A stretch of DNA of 64,000 bases from G965197675 sp965197675 (lineage in GTDB: Bacteria; Chloroflexota; Dehalococcoidia; Plut-88900). Where the stretch lies: assembly GCA_965197675.1 (NCBI GenBank), contig OZ240221.1, positions 1,364,001 to 1,428,000 of the forward strand. Direction: 5' to 3'. Below, piece by piece: positions 25,934-35,512 of the stretch. The stretch's first letter is position 1. Every line of letters begins with the position of its first letter. A program made the position numbers and the translations under genes. The notes below the pieces were generated by a model, which saw only the letters and a program-made list of their open reading frames with translations, was not told the origin of the DNA and did no database searches.

Positions 25934-27604
25934 CTAGCCAGTCATGTCATAGCTGCGTAGCAGTTTGCCTGGTAGCGCTCCAGTGCAGACGTTCTCTTCG
26001 AAGGTCACTGCGCCATTGACTATCGTATATCTCAGCCCTTTGGGCTTCTGAATAAGCCGGCGTTCTCCTCCCGGGAAATCGTTGGCGAAGACGGGCCTAT
26101 CATGAAGGTAGCCCAGCTCATCTAAGTCGTATATCATGATGTCTGCCCAATTACCCACCCGTAACATTCCTCTTTCTTTGAAGTCGGCGAACCAGGCGGG
26201 CAGAGAGCTAATCTTGTAATGGGCCTGCTCCAGGCTCATGAGCTGTTTGTCTCGGACCCAATGCCCCAGGAATCGCACAGGCCAGGTACTCAAGGTTAAG
26301 AACCGAGTATGGGCGCCGCCATCTGAGGCGGAAACGTGGGCATAGGGGTTTTTCAGGTTCTCTGCAAAGACTTGTGCTCCTTCAGGATGGCTGAAAAGAG
26401 TATGCAAACCTTCGTCTATGGCCAGATCCAGCATAGCATCCAGGGGATGCTTCTCCTCCATCCTAGCTATCTCTTCGATAGTCAATCCTTCGTACTTGTA
26501 ATTGCGCTGCTGAGTCGCCTCCAATACCTTCATTCTGCTCCAGTCGGTTCTGACGAAGGGACGCTCCTCCACGTCCCTCTTCATAGCCTCCCTGGTGTTG
26601 CTATTCTGTAGCTTTACTGTCCGCTCCTCGGGGGTTCCGACCATCGGCTGCACCCAGTTGGGCATGTAATCGAACATGTTATATTCGGCCAACGTGAAGT
26701 AGGCCTCCGTCTCTACCGATATCTCCTGGATCAGCATAGGAAGTCCATCAGCCCATGCCGCTTCAGACCAAGGTCCTGCAGAGGGGGATGAGTCTAACGA
26801 CACGTATGTAGGTCGCCCGCTAGTCTTCATCATCTGTCTGAGAAGCTCACGGTTTCTCTCCGGATCCTCGGCCAAAAAGTTGGTCCAGCTTATCTGTCCT
26901 ACCCCGAACTCACCCAAGACCTCGGCCAGAGCAAGGAACTCCTCTTTCGAGGCTACGTGGCTGGGCAGGAGACTACCATCCTCGGGATGGTCTTCCATGT
27001 TCTTGTTGACAGAAAAACCGAAGGAGCCAGCCTGCATCCCCTCGTAAAAGAGCTGTTTCATCAGGTTCAGCTCTTCCTCTGTTACCAGTCTCCTCTCCCT
27101 GGCCTCCTTCATTCCCAGAACATATCCTCTCAGTGGCGAAAACGGGAATAGCGAGGCGACGTTCACCCCCAATCCTTGACGGTCCAGGCTCTCCAGATAT
27201 TCGGGATAGCTTATCCAGTCCCATCGAAGTCCTTTGCGCATGGAGTCCAATGGTATAGCCTCGATGCGGTTCATCATCCGCATGTTCAGGTCCCTGTCCT
27301 CTGGCTTGGTGGGAGCGAACCCGAACCCACACTGGCCTATGGTCAGAGACGTAACACCGAACCATCCCGACAGAGATGCATAGGGGTCCCAGTTGAGTTG
27401 AGCGTCGTAGTGGGTGTGCAGATCGATTGCTCCGGGCGCCACGATACACCCTGAGGCATCCAACTCTTTGGCGCCGTTCGCCTTGATCACTCCGCTTATC
27501 ATGGCCACACGGCTGTCTTTCACCGCCAGGTCGGCCTTGTATCTAGGGACTCCCGTTCCATCAACTATGGTGCCACCACGAATGACCAGATCGTATTCAC
27601 TCAT
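25934..27604 (-). CDS. D-aminoacylase / N-acyl-D-amino-acid deacylase-like amidohydrolase
   Basis: This 556-residue enzyme of the amidohydrolase superfamily has a composite beta-sandwich plus TIM barrel. It begins YDLVIRGGTIVDGTG, typical of the sandwich. LHTHYDAQLNWDP holds the first metal histidines, and ASDGGAHTRF near the end carries the metal Asp. The tail YTIVNGAVTFEENVCTGALPG closes the sandwich and is typical of N-acyl-D-amino-acid deacylases. The start is the ATG at 27604, six bases after GGAGG. It is 25 bases downstream of the amidohydrolase at 27630 and is followed closely by the EctC-like gene, so the three are likely one operon. The acyl substrate cannot be read. Confidence 0.88.
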   Translation of the reverse strand: MSEYDLVIRGGTIVDGTGVPRYKADLAVKDSRVAMISGVIKANGAKELDASGCIVAPGAIDLHTHYDAQLNWDPYASLSGWFGVTSLTIGQCGFGFAPTKPEDRDLNMRMMNRIEAIPLDSMRKGLRWDWISYPEYLESLDRQGLGVNVASLFPFSPLRGYVLGMKEARERRLVTEEELNLMKQLFYEGMQAGSFGFSVNKNMEDHPEDGSLLPSHVASKEEFLALAEVLGEFGVGQISWTNFLAEDPERNRELLRQMMKTSGRPTYVSLDSSPSAGPWSEAAWADGLPMLIQEISVETEAYFTLAEYNMFDYMPNWVQPMVGTPEERTVKLQNSNTREAMKRDVEERPFVRTDWSRMKVLEATQQRNYKYEGLTIEEIARMEEKHPLDAMLDLAIDEGLHTLFSHPEGAQVFAENLKNPYAHVSASDGGAHTRFLTLSTWPVRFLGHWVRDKQLMSLEQAHYKISSLPAWFADFKERGMLRVGNWADIMIYDLDELGYLHDRPVFANDFPGGERRLIQKPKGLRYTIVNGAVTFEENVCTGALPGKLLRSYDMTG

Positions 27605-27629
27605 CACACGCCTCCTTTGAATCTCTCAG

Positions 27630-28769
27630 CTAGTTGAAGTGGTACAGTCTATCAGCATTCCCACCCACGATTTTCTCTTTGTCGTCTTCTGGTACGCCTT
27701 CCAGAATGTCGTTTAGAAACTGTCTCGATCTGGGGAAGGTGCTCTCCAGGTGCGGATAGTCCGATCCCCACATCAGACCGTCCACCCCAATCTTTGCTCG
27801 CTCACGGATTCCCAACCCGTCTGCTTGAAAGCTCAAGAACACGTTGCGACGGAAGAAATCACTGGGCAGCATGTTGTCTTTGAACCTCGTCCATCCCGCC
27901 TTGCGAGTGCTCTCAGTATATTGAGGATTTCTTTCAGTATATGCGTAGTCTAGCAGGTGGATAAAATGGGGAGCCCAACCCAGCTCATGCTCCACCGAGC
28001 CTACCATCAATCGAGGAAATCGCTCGAATACGCCGGAGAAAATCATATCGGACAGAGAGACTCTGACCCAGTAGTCCGCTGTGGTGTAATCGGTGGGGTG
28101 TATATCATCTAGGTTGAACCCTATCTCGCTGGGGCCAGCGCGATTGGTCTGCACGTGCAGGCTCAGCGGCACACCCATGTCCTGGGCTATGTCGAATAAG
28201 GGGTCGTATTCTGCGCTGCGGTACGGTTTCCCCTTAGAGGGAAACACTGGAATCATAGCACCTGCCAACCCCTTCTTATTGGTGCGCTTCAGCTCCGCGA
28301 CGCCCTCCTCAACGTCGTCTAGGTTGATCATGGCCACGCCCTTGAGTCTGTCGGGGTGAGTTTGGCAGAACTCGGACAGCCAATCGTTGTACGTGGTGCA
28401 AATGGACGAAAAGAGGTCTGAGCCAGACACTGCGTATGCAGTCAATCCTACAGTGGGGTAGATGACCGCACCATAGACTCCATCGATGTCCATATCCTTT
28501 ACGAACTCGTCAGGTATGTAAGCACCAGGTCTCACGTCTGCGAACCTCCCGGCGGTAGTTACCTTGTCAAGGTGCTCGAACCTTTGCCCGGCTTGAGTAG
28601 GTTCTCCGTATGACTCAGTCCTGTGTCCATCGATGTACCACCAATCTCCTTCGTCATCAGCTACCACATGGGGAGTACGTTCCTCGAATTTTCCACCGAC
28701 CACACTCGACCAGAGGTCCGGCGGTTCAATGACGTGACTGTCAGAAGAGATGATTTTAAGACTGCTCAC
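27630..28769 (-). CDS. Amidohydrolase-2 family hydrolase, paralog B
   Basis: This 379-residue enzyme is closest to the genes at 23249 and 31155. It shares SSDSHVIEPPDLW, GDWWYIDGHRTES, RPGAYIPDEFVKDMDIDGVYGAV, the SLHVQTNR active-site strand, VEHELGWAPHFIHLLDYAYT and WGSDYPHLESTFPRSRQF. I use the GTG at 28769, which has GGGAG seven bases upstream; the TTG seven codons earlier would include that site. It leads the operon with the D-aminoacylase-like and EctC-like genes. The three paralogs probably hydrolyse or decarboxylate related cyclic substrates. Confidence 0.88.
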   Translation of the reverse strand: MSSLKIISSDSHVIEPPDLWSSVVGGKFEERTPHVVADDEGDWWYIDGHRTESYGEPTQAGQRFEHLDKVTTAGRFADVRPGAYIPDEFVKDMDIDGVYGAVIYPTVGLTAYAVSGSDLFSSICTTYNDWLSEFCQTHPDRLKGVAMINLDDVEEGVAELKRTNKKGLAGAMIPVFPSKGKPYRSAEYDPLFDIAQDMGVPLSLHVQTNRAGPSEIGFNLDDIHPTDYTTADYWVRVSLSDMIFSGVFERFPRLMVGSVEHELGWAPHFIHLLDYAYTERNPQYTESTRKAGWTRFKDNMLPSDFFRRNVFLSFQADGLGIRERAKIGVDGLMWGSDYPHLESTFPRSRQFLNDILEGVPEDDKEKIVGGNADRLYHFN

Positions 28770-28866
28770 CTTTAATCTCCCAAATCTCAAGTTATCTATA
28801 GGGTATTCTACCCGCTATCACCTAGCCGTCCCGATAATAATAGCAAGAAATGGCGGTTAAACAATC

Positions 28867-30141
28867 TTAATCAGAAGCCCTAATAGAAGAAAGCCCAAGT
28901 CTGATTATATTCGTCCCTCTGTCCGATAACATTAGGCCGGCGACAGTCAGAAGCAACGGGCCTAGGCTGGGAATGACCAGGGCTAGTCTAAGGTTGTCGG
29001 TGGCCTCCTGGATAAAGCCCGTTGTGAAAGGGCCTAAGGCGGCGCCTGCCCAGTTCAGTGTCATCAAAAGGGCAACCGCTATGGCCAACCCCCTTGGCGT
29101 TATTCCTGACAGCCTGTAAAGGACAGTCATGATAGCGGGAAAGAAGGAGAAGGTTAGTCCATTGATGGCCCCCAATAGAAACAGAATGGGTAGAGAACCA
29201 GTAAAAAGCATGCCGAGGTAAGTTGCGCAGAGACCAATGCCGCATATCATCAATAGCAGGGGTGTCCGACGAGCGAAGAAGGGTAGGATTGTCACTCCCA
29301 ATATGGCCGGAAAGCTGAATATGGATATCAATCCTATGATCAACCCAGCCAAGGTCACCGCGGTTCCATACTCATCTCCCGTGTAAGTGGGCCAGAAGGT
29401 GCCGAAGGCAAATCGTCCTCCTACGCTGCCTGCCGCTCCCAAGCCTAGTATCCACGGCTCTCGATACTTGAACAGGCTGCTCACCAGGTTGGTGACTGGA
29501 GTGCGGTCTCGGTCTACGGTCTCAGAGCCAACTCGGTCCCTACCCAAGACCCACCACAGTATTGCGGCGATCATGCACACCATCGCCCAAGTGTAGAGGG
29601 TATCCCTCCAATCTCCTAACCATACCAGAATGAGGGGAATGATAATGAAGCCCACTCCCTCAAGGGCTTCTATGACGCCGAACAGAATTCCATTGGCCAG
29701 GCCAATATGCTTAGAAGGCATCCAGTGAAGTATCACCAACGTCCTTGGTGCATGGCTGGAAAGATAGAAAACGCCCAGTCCCATCCGGGCTATGAGCAAT
29801 ACGGCAAAGGTAGGCGCCCAGGCACCAATAGACACAAATAAGGCAGCACCCACAAATGAGATGCCGGCCACCTTCCAGGGACGAAATCGAGAGAAAAACC
29901 AGTTAGCCGGGATTTCAAATATCAGGTTGCCAAACAATACCGAAGAGGCCAATAAACCCTGTTCAGAAGGCGAAAGAGAAAACTCGTTGGAGATCTCAGG
30001 CAGAAGTAACCCTAGGGTGAAGAGGGCGATGACGATCACTGAGTAGTTTAGGGTAAAGGTAGACAGCACTACCCATCCGTAGGCTGGATTGTTCCTCGAT
30101 CTCAAGTTTGCCGCTTGCCCCCATGCCCTGCGCGTGCTCAT
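28867..30141 (-). CDS. MFS transporter
   Basis: This 424-residue major facilitator has about 12 membrane spans. Landmarks are TLGLLLPEISNEF with LSPSEQGLLASSVLFGN near the first two helices, FSRFRPWKVAGISF (the loop 2-3 basic motif) and a basic central loop after residue 190. It is a paralog of the transporter at 47916-49184. The amidohydrolase genes around it suggest import of their substrate, but the ligand is unknown. The ATG at 30141 is chosen; a TTG eight codons earlier is also open and neither has a good ribosome site. Confidence 0.85.
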   Translation of the reverse strand: MSTRRAWGQAANLRSRNNPAYGWVVLSTFTLNYSVIVIALFTLGLLLPEISNEFSLSPSEQGLLASSVLFGNLIFEIPANWFFSRFRPWKVAGISFVGAALFVSIGAWAPTFAVLLIARMGLGVFYLSSHAPRTLVILHWMPSKHIGLANGILFGVIEALEGVGFIIIPLILVWLGDWRDTLYTWAMVCMIAAILWWVLGRDRVGSETVDRDRTPVTNLVSSLFKYREPWILGLGAAGSVGGRFAFGTFWPTYTGDEYGTAVTLAGLIIGLISIFSFPAILGVTILPFFARRTPLLLMICGIGLCATYLGMLFTGSLPILFLLGAINGLTFSFFPAIMTVLYRLSGITPRGLAIAVALLMTLNWAGAALGPFTTGFIQEATDNLRLALVIPSLGPLLLTVAGLMLSDRGTNIIRLGLSSIRASD

Positions 30142-31154
30142 ATGCAGTGTACTCCAACAGGGCAACGGAGTAGGTCAAAGGCATGGAGAGAGCTCCCATG
30201 TGGTCTTGGTAGGAGGGAATATGATCGAGGAAGAAAGCTAGATAATGGTGCGAGACTTGAAGATCAGCACCTCTAAGAAATCCTTGCAGGGGGATTTGCC
30301 AACCTTCCTGATTTTGCCCTTGTCCAGCTTGAAATGTAGGCCTTACATAGCCGCTTCATGAATACAACCTTAGTCCTTTTCCCAAATCTCCCGGCTAAAT
30401 GATCCTGTCCCAGAAGCCTGCACAGAGGGAGTCCAGAGGGATACATCCCACTGGCAGGGGGCATGGAGGGCTTGTCCCCAGCTTGACTGGGGAATGTGCC
30501 CCCACATACAAAACCTACTTGGGCGGATGGGTGGGATCAAGGCGTTTGTCTTTCTGAGACAGACTCAAATTAGAGAGGTGTCTGACGTGCTCGGTGCGCG
30601 TACCCGGTGGGGGTCTTGGGGTTAGACCAGGTCAGTGTATGGCCTTCCAGAGGTGGGCTTGGCTGAGCTGGAGGTGCTATCGCCTCGATTTGGGATGACT
30701 TCAGGCTGGGGTAGTCGTGTCCAGGCCAAGGTGGCCCGGTTAAGACGCCTTCATCCGCAGCCCTCGCTGCGACCCCACCCTTGTTAGAGGTGCCGGGCGG
30801 CCTCGCACTAAGCTGCAGGCCTTATACATCTTTTCGGAGCGGGTCTCGCAGGGCATGATTGTCGAGTGTGGCCTTCGCCAACAGTTGCTTAAGCTTGCGG
30901 GGCTCTTCCCAATAGTGGAGCGGCAGCACTCCTTGCTTCATAATAGATGCACCTAGTTGGTGATTGTTTCTCTTCTTCTAGAAACATCATAGCCCGCTTT
31001 GCAACGGGTGCTAACGAGGTCTTCTTACACATTTAGGCGGGGAACTTGATTTTCGATGCTGGTATTTTCTGGGGCGCTACAGCGATAACACGTCTAAGGA
31101 GTCAGTGTTTGTAGCAGTGGCAGCCTCTGAGACTGTTAAAGAGGCAATCCCTAC
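30142..31154. repeat. 1-kb intergenic region with repeats and no clear gene
   Basis: An ACAAAACCTACTTGGGCGGA block with TGGGTGGGATCAAGGC and TTTGTCTTTCTGAGACAG lies at about 30507-30562, and CTAACGAGGTCTTCTTACAC with ATTTAGGCGGGGAACTTG at about 31012-31050. Between them, 30570-30960 is unique. Its minus strand has a 39-codon frame (30941-30822, beginning MKQGVLPLHYWEEPRK) that could be a gene fragment, but it is unrecognised. Confidence 0.6.
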
Positions 31155-32291
31155 CTAATCAAACTGGTAGACTCTAGCAACGTTGCCCGCGACTATCTTT
31201 CCCCGCTCATTCTCTGGAACATCCTTGAGAATCTTATCGAGGAACTCCATAGACCTTGGAAAAGTGCTCTCACTGTGGGGATAATCAGACCCCCACATCA
31301 AGCTGTCCACGCCGATGACCGCCCTTTCTCGGACGCCGCGCTCATCCTCTTGGAATCCCAGGAATACGTTGCTATGGAAGTAGTCACTGGGCAGCTCGTC
31401 TCCCTTAAATCTGATCCACCCCTCTCTAAGAGATCGATCTGTATACTGAGCAGTTCTTTGAGTGTAGGTGTAGTCGAGTATCTCGACGAAATGGGGGGCC
31501 CAACCCAGCTCGTGCTCTACTGAACCAATCATTAGTGAAGGAAACCGCTCAAAGACGCCAGAGAAGATGATGCTGGATAGGGAAGATCGCACCCAGTAGT
31601 CCACGACGGAGAAATCCATTGGGGTGGCACCGAGAGTGGTAAATCCCACACCCGTCTGACCTAGCCGATTCGTCGTAATGTGAAGGCCGAGAGGCATTTG
31701 CAGGTCTTGTGCAACGGCCCAAAATGGCTCGTACTCGGGACTGTTGTAGCCTCTCCCTTCGGGGGGATAAACCGGAATCATGGCCCCTGCTAATCCCATA
31801 TTACGTGAACGCTTCAGCTCATTTATGCCCTCTTGGATGTCATCCAAATTCAGCATGGCCACACCCTTTAGCCGCTGGGGATTCGTCTGGCAGAATTCCG
31901 CAAGCCAATCGTTGTAGCTGCTGCAGATAGCTGAGAGCAAGTCTGACCCAGCCAACGGGTAAGCCGTCAGTCCAATGGAGGGATATATCACCGCACCAAA
32001 GGTGTTATCCAGGTCAAGGTCTTTAAGAAATTCCTCGGGAATATAGGCTCCAGGACGGACATTGGCAAATTTGCCGGCAAAAGTCACATCCTCCATGTGC
32101 TCAAATCTTTCCCCCGCATTCGCCACGTCACCAAAGGATTCCGACCGATGTCCGTCGATGTACCACCAGTCTCCATCCTCATCCGTCTCGACATGAGGTG
32201 CCCGGTCTCCAAAATCCTTACCTATCCTGCTCGTCCACAGATCAGGAGGTTCGACTACATGACTATCCGAAGAAATGACTCTAGCGACCAT
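31155..32291 (-). CDS. Amidohydrolase-2 family hydrolase, paralog C
   Basis: This 378-residue enzyme is very similar to the gene at 27630: SSDSHVVEPPDLW, GDWWYIDGHRSES, RPGAYIPEEFLKDLDLD, GLHITTNR, VEHELGWAPHFVEILDYTYTQR and LMWGSDYPHSESTFPRS. The DSH, GLH and SDYPH segments carry the metal ligands. GGAGGTGAGGT stands directly before the ATG at 32291, a firm start. It stands alone, with dnaN upstream on the same strand 113 bases away. Together with the paralogs it indicates duplication and divergence of one catabolic function. Confidence 0.89.
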   Translation of the reverse strand: MVARVISSDSHVVEPPDLWTSRIGKDFGDRAPHVETDEDGDWWYIDGHRSESFGDVANAGERFEHMEDVTFAGKFANVRPGAYIPEEFLKDLDLDNTFGAVIYPSIGLTAYPLAGSDLLSAICSSYNDWLAEFCQTNPQRLKGVAMLNLDDIQEGINELKRSRNMGLAGAMIPVYPPEGRGYNSPEYEPFWAVAQDLQMPLGLHITTNRLGQTGVGFTTLGATPMDFSVVDYWVRSSLSSIIFSGVFERFPSLMIGSVEHELGWAPHFVEILDYTYTQRTAQYTDRSLREGWIRFKGDELPSDYFHSNVFLGFQEDERGVRERAVIGVDSLMWGSDYPHSESTFPRSMEFLDKILKDVPENERGKIVAGNVARVYQFD

Positions 32292-32321
32292 ACCTCACCT
32301 CCGTGCCAGGCCAAGTACCTT

Positions 32322-32419
32322 TCTCAGGTTCTGATGTCAACTGCCCTGGAACTACTCACCACTGTACAAATCTCAGGTTCTGATGTCAACTGCCCCGGAA
32401 TTACTCACCACTGTACAAA
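32322..32419. repeat. 49-bp tandem duplication over the dnaN stop codon
   Basis: Two adjacent 49-base copies (32322-32370 and 32371-32419) differ at only two positions. The right copy contains the last codons and stop of dnaN (Val-Gln-Trp-stop); the left copy is a duplicate of that end lying past the stop. Confidence 0.95.
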
Positions 32420-33547
32420 CATGGGCATTACTACGTGGACGTAGCTGACGCCTTCCTGGGATGAAGCAGGTTTTAGCACTCCCGGGCTGGATGGACTGGC
32501 GGTTTCCAAAGCTAACGTGCCCTTACCCAGGACAGTCAATACATCAGTCAGATACTTGCTGTTGAAGGCGATCTTCGCTGGCTCACCCTCCACTTGGGCA
32601 TCGATCTCGCCTTGATCATCACCCACTTCCTCCGATCGGGCCGATATGGACATGCTGCCCGTGCCGTTCCCTTCGCCGGATGACACCTGAATGCGCACTA
32701 TACCGCTACCGTCTCTGGCGAATATCGAGGCCACTTTGGTAGCTCTAGCCAGGTCGGCCACGTCAACTGTAGCCCTGGTAGCGTAATCTTTGGGGATCAG
32801 CTGATCGTAGTTGGGGAAGGTGCCTTGTATAAGCTGGGACACCATCTCCACGTTACTCAACCGGAACAGGATTTGGCTCTTAGCAGAGTTTACCATCAGC
32901 GACACCTCCTCCTCCTGCTCACCTATGAGTCGATTCAGCTCCATCAGCGTCTTGGCTGGTATTATGACCGACGTATCCTCGGCTATCTTGACCTGCAGGG
33001 CAGCCTCGTGGACTGCCAAACGGAAGCCATCGGCCGCAGCCAATATCAACGTATCATCTTTAAGCTCCATCTGCACGCCCGTTAACACAGGCCGGGAATC
33101 CTCGGTAGCCGCCGCAAACGCCACGCTATGGACGGCTCCTGAGAGCACCTGGGGGTCGATTTCTATCGCAAGACCCTCCTCGATAGTTGGGATTGGTGGG
33201 AACTCTTCCGCATCCATACCGGATATCCTCGCCTCGAACCTGGCACATTTGATGTTGAGGCTTTTGGAGCCGGATGCAAGCTCTATATCGATCTGTTCAT
33301 TGGGTAGAGAGCTCACGAACTCGCTTAGGAGTCGCGCCGGGACTGTAATGCTGCCCTCCTCCTCCACCCTTCCACCCACCCAGGTAGTAATAGCTATCTC
33401 CAGATTCGTCGCAGCCAGTTTCAGGCGACCGTTGTCCGTAGAGATCAATACGTTGTTGGTAATGGGAAGCGTGGTCCTTGTGGCCACAGCTCTCCCTACT
33501 ATGCCAAGTCCGTCGTTGAGATTTTCCTGGAGACACGAAACCTTCAT
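32405..33547 (-). CDS. dnaN: DNA polymerase III beta subunit (sliding clamp)
   Basis: This 380-residue protein is full length for the beta clamp, a ring of two subunits with three domains each that tethers polymerase III to DNA. It shows the N-terminal MKVSCLQENLNDGLGIVGRAV, TLPITNNVLI, ARLLSEFVSSLP, GFRLAVHEA and the final YVHVVMPMFVQW, close to the usual (M/P)PM end. The ATG at 33547 follows GGAGGG by five bases. dnaA and recF are not beside it, so it lies away from a standard dnaA-dnaN locus or at a rearranged one. Its 3' end is tandemly duplicated. Confidence 0.96.
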   Translation of the reverse strand: MKVSCLQENLNDGLGIVGRAVATRTTLPITNNVLISTDNGRLKLAATNLEIAITTWVGGRVEEEGSITVPARLLSEFVSSLPNEQIDIELASGSKSLNIKCARFEARISGMDAEEFPPIPTIEEGLAIEIDPQVLSGAVHSVAFAAATEDSRPVLTGVQMELKDDTLILAAADGFRLAVHEAALQVKIAEDTSVIIPAKTLMELNRLIGEQEEEVSLMVNSAKSQILFRLSNVEMVSQLIQGTFPNYDQLIPKDYATRATVDVADLARATKVASIFARDGSGIVRIQVSSGEGNGTGSMSISARSEEVGDDQGEIDAQVEGEPAKIAFNSKYLTDVLTVLGKGTLALETASPSSPGVLKPASSQEGVSYVHVVMPMFVQW

Positions 33548-33674
33548 TGATCCCTCCGCCAAGTGATGCTGAATCTAGTATATATCAGCGATTATGCCCT
33601 CTCAATATGGAGGGTTGCCAATAAGTCACTGAACGAGAAGCCGCTACACGTGAATAGTGCGGAGACGTACCGCA

Positions 33675-34130
33675 TCAGGCAGTTTTCCAGACTACGCGAA
33701 TCCACTCATCGTTCTGAATGTGCGCAAAGGATGCACTCTCTATATCCAAAGAAAAAAGGTGGTAATCCGGCTCTTCTGGCCTCCACCCGATCTTCTCGAA
33801 GAGAGCATCAGCGAATCGACGTCGCATTTCCAAATCTTGGATGTCAACCGTCTTCCCGTAGACCCTGAACTCGCCCTCGCTCCCGTCACGATTCGAGACC
33901 GTACTGTTAACAGTGCAACGAGGGTCACGAAGCAGATCAAGAGCCTTCCGAGACTGCCACATCATCCCAAGGTAAAGGTGTCCATCGGCAATAAGGGGCT
34001 CGACGGCGGAGATACGCGGCCAACCATCCTTCCTTAGAGTGCCGATCAAGACCAAGCCCGTGCGCTCGAACCGCTCCTCACCAAGGGCAACCAACTCCTG
34101 AGCTTCACGTCTGAAGTCTTCCCAGATCAC
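33675..34130 (-). CDS. Pyridoxamine 5'-phosphate oxidase-like flavin-binding protein
   Basis: This 151-residue protein has the split-barrel flavin fold of the PNPOx-like family. Visible parts are GLVLIGTLRKDGWPRISAVEP (strands 1-2), LYLGMMWQSRKALDLLRDPRC and VYGKTVDIQD, ending in SFAHI. Members bind FMN or F420 and reduce small molecules or haem products. The GTG start has no clear ribosome site. It lies between dnaN and the superoxide dismutase on the same strand. Confidence 0.83.
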   Translation of the reverse strand: MIWEDFRREAQELVALGEERFERTGLVLIGTLRKDGWPRISAVEPLIADGHLYLGMMWQSRKALDLLRDPRCTVNSTVSNRDGSEGEFRVYGKTVDIQDLEMRRRFADALFEKIGWRPEEPDYHLFSLDIESASFAHIQNDEWIRVVWKTA

Positions 34131-34167
34131 CGAATTGCTAGCTATGAGTTGTCGATGGATATTTAGT

Positions 34168-34752
34168 TTAGCTGTCCAGGTTTTTGGTGGCGAATGCCCA
34201 GTTGATTATCTTCCAGAAGTTCTCCAGATAATCAGGCCTGCGATTTCTATAGTCGATGTAGTAAGCGTGCTCCCATACATCGCACGTCAGCAAGGGCGTC
34301 TGACCAGACGTCAGGGGGTTTCCCGCATCCTTGGTCTGCTCCACGGAAAGCGAGCCGTCCTTATTTTTGACCAACCATGTCCACCCAGAGCCGAAAAGGG
34401 TTGTAGCCTTGGACAGGAACTCTTTCTTGAAGTCATCGTAGGAGCCAAATGCAGTATTCAGGGCTTGCCCCAAGGCTCCATCGGGCGTGTCACCTCCCTT
34501 GGGGCTCATGGAGTTCCAGTAAAAGGTGTGATTCCAGACCTGGGCTGCCTGATTGAAAAGTCCCCCTGCCGGAGCCTTGGTGATGATATCCTCCAGGGAT
34601 GCAGATTCCCACTCGGTATCCGGGACCAGCTTGTTTAGATTGTTCACGTAGGTCTGATGATGCTTCCCGTAGTGGAAGTCTATGGTCTCAGCCGAGATGT
34701 AAGGCTCAAGGGCTTTCTTGTCATAAGGTAGCTCTGGTAACTCGTGTGGCAT
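34168..34752 (-). CDS. sodB: Superoxide dismutase, Fe/Mn family
   Basis: This 194-residue dismutase is of the usual length. Metal ligands are visible in DFHYGKHHQ, QVWNHTFYW and CDVWEHAYYIDY (three His and one Asp). Gln in the AAQVWNHTF context and the GAL-type spacing favour iron over manganese. It converts superoxide to oxygen and peroxide in the cytoplasm; no signal peptide is seen. AAGGAGGAGGA lies directly before the ATG. The PNPOx-like gene follows at 37 bases. Confidence 0.96.
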   Translation of the reverse strand: MPHELPELPYDKKALEPYISAETIDFHYGKHHQTYVNNLNKLVPDTEWESASLEDIITKAPAGGLFNQAAQVWNHTFYWNSMSPKGGDTPDGALGQALNTAFGSYDDFKKEFLSKATTLFGSGWTWLVKNKDGSLSVEQTKDAGNPLTSGQTPLLTCDVWEHAYYIDYRNRRPDYLENFWKIINWAFATKNLDS

Positions 34753-34912
34753 TCCTCCTCCTTCTGTTCGGAACTGGTTGTTTGTACGCCGTTTCAGCAG
34801 CCTAGTCGACCACCGTTGAGGGGAGCTAATAGTCTACAACAGCACCCCGTTTAGCGCAAGGTAAGTAGAGACCCAAAACTCCCCGAACTCCTTCACCATC
34901 ACCCCCGCTCAT

Positions 34913-35285
34913 CCTTGCACTATTACCCGACTTGGTTTGTGCGTGGAACTTGATTGAATTTTCCGGTTCACGTTCAAACTTGATTGAGTTATAAAAAAAG
35001 TTTTATTTTCGGGGTTTTCCAGGCACGAAGATGTCGTTATTTTTGATTGAGTTTTTCATCGGGTTGGGGGCTCACGCTCCAGATTCTTCGCTTCGCTCAG
35101 AATGACAGGCTCTCGGAACCTGCGAGAGTTGCTCTCGTGTTTGAGTCCGTTCAGGGTGTTCGTGGGAGAGTCTTCTCCTGGGTGACGACCTCTGTAATAA
35201 ATAAGGGTGATTCCTGCTTTTAAGTGAGATAGGTATTTGTATTATAGCACGTAGGTTCTTATTTTTATATGGCCGCCTAGCACAG
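34913..35285 (+). repeat. AT-rich long repeat, copy A
   Basis: This stretch shares with 50690-51190 the segments GGTTTGTGCGTGGAACTTGA, a TATAAAAAAAGTTTTATTTT core, CGGGGTTTTCCAGGC and, after different middles, AATAAGGGTGATTCCT...GTAGGTTCTTATTTTTATAT and GGCCGC. No protein is coded. The middle of this copy holds a CTTCGCTTCGCTCAGAATGA unit. Confidence 0.85.
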
Positions 35286-35293
35286 TGAGGTAG

Positions 35294-35512
35294 GTGTCCC
35301 CCTTGGATTTCCCACCTGCCTCACTGTTCATGCCCTTCGACTGGCTCAGGCAATCGTATTATGGCCAAAACCAGCTTTGGCAAAACTCCCTCCCTGCACG
35401 AAAGCATCAACTAATGCGCAAGCTGCATACCATCTTGAATGCCATGCTTAAGCAGCCTCATCCCTGGAACCCTGATATAGCCAAACAAGACCCTTGACGT
35501 TCAAGACAGTTG
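35294..35512 (+). pseudogene. IS110-family transposase remnant (C-terminal end)
   Basis: Only the last 30-35 codons of an IS110 transposase survive. MRKLHTILNAMLKQPHPWNP aligns with MRKLLTILNVMIKNNRHWNP of the intact copy. The stop TGA and following TTCAAGACAGTTG (to 35512) match the intact element's right end base for base except one, and CT follows in both. The upstream part of the frame is dispersed-repeat sequence (CCCTTCGACTGGCTCAGG). Confidence 0.85.

Noticed and set aside
30822..30941. 39-codon minus-strand frame beginning MKQGVLPLHYWEEP
   Set aside because: It is too short and unrecognised to call a gene; noted only as a possible fragment.
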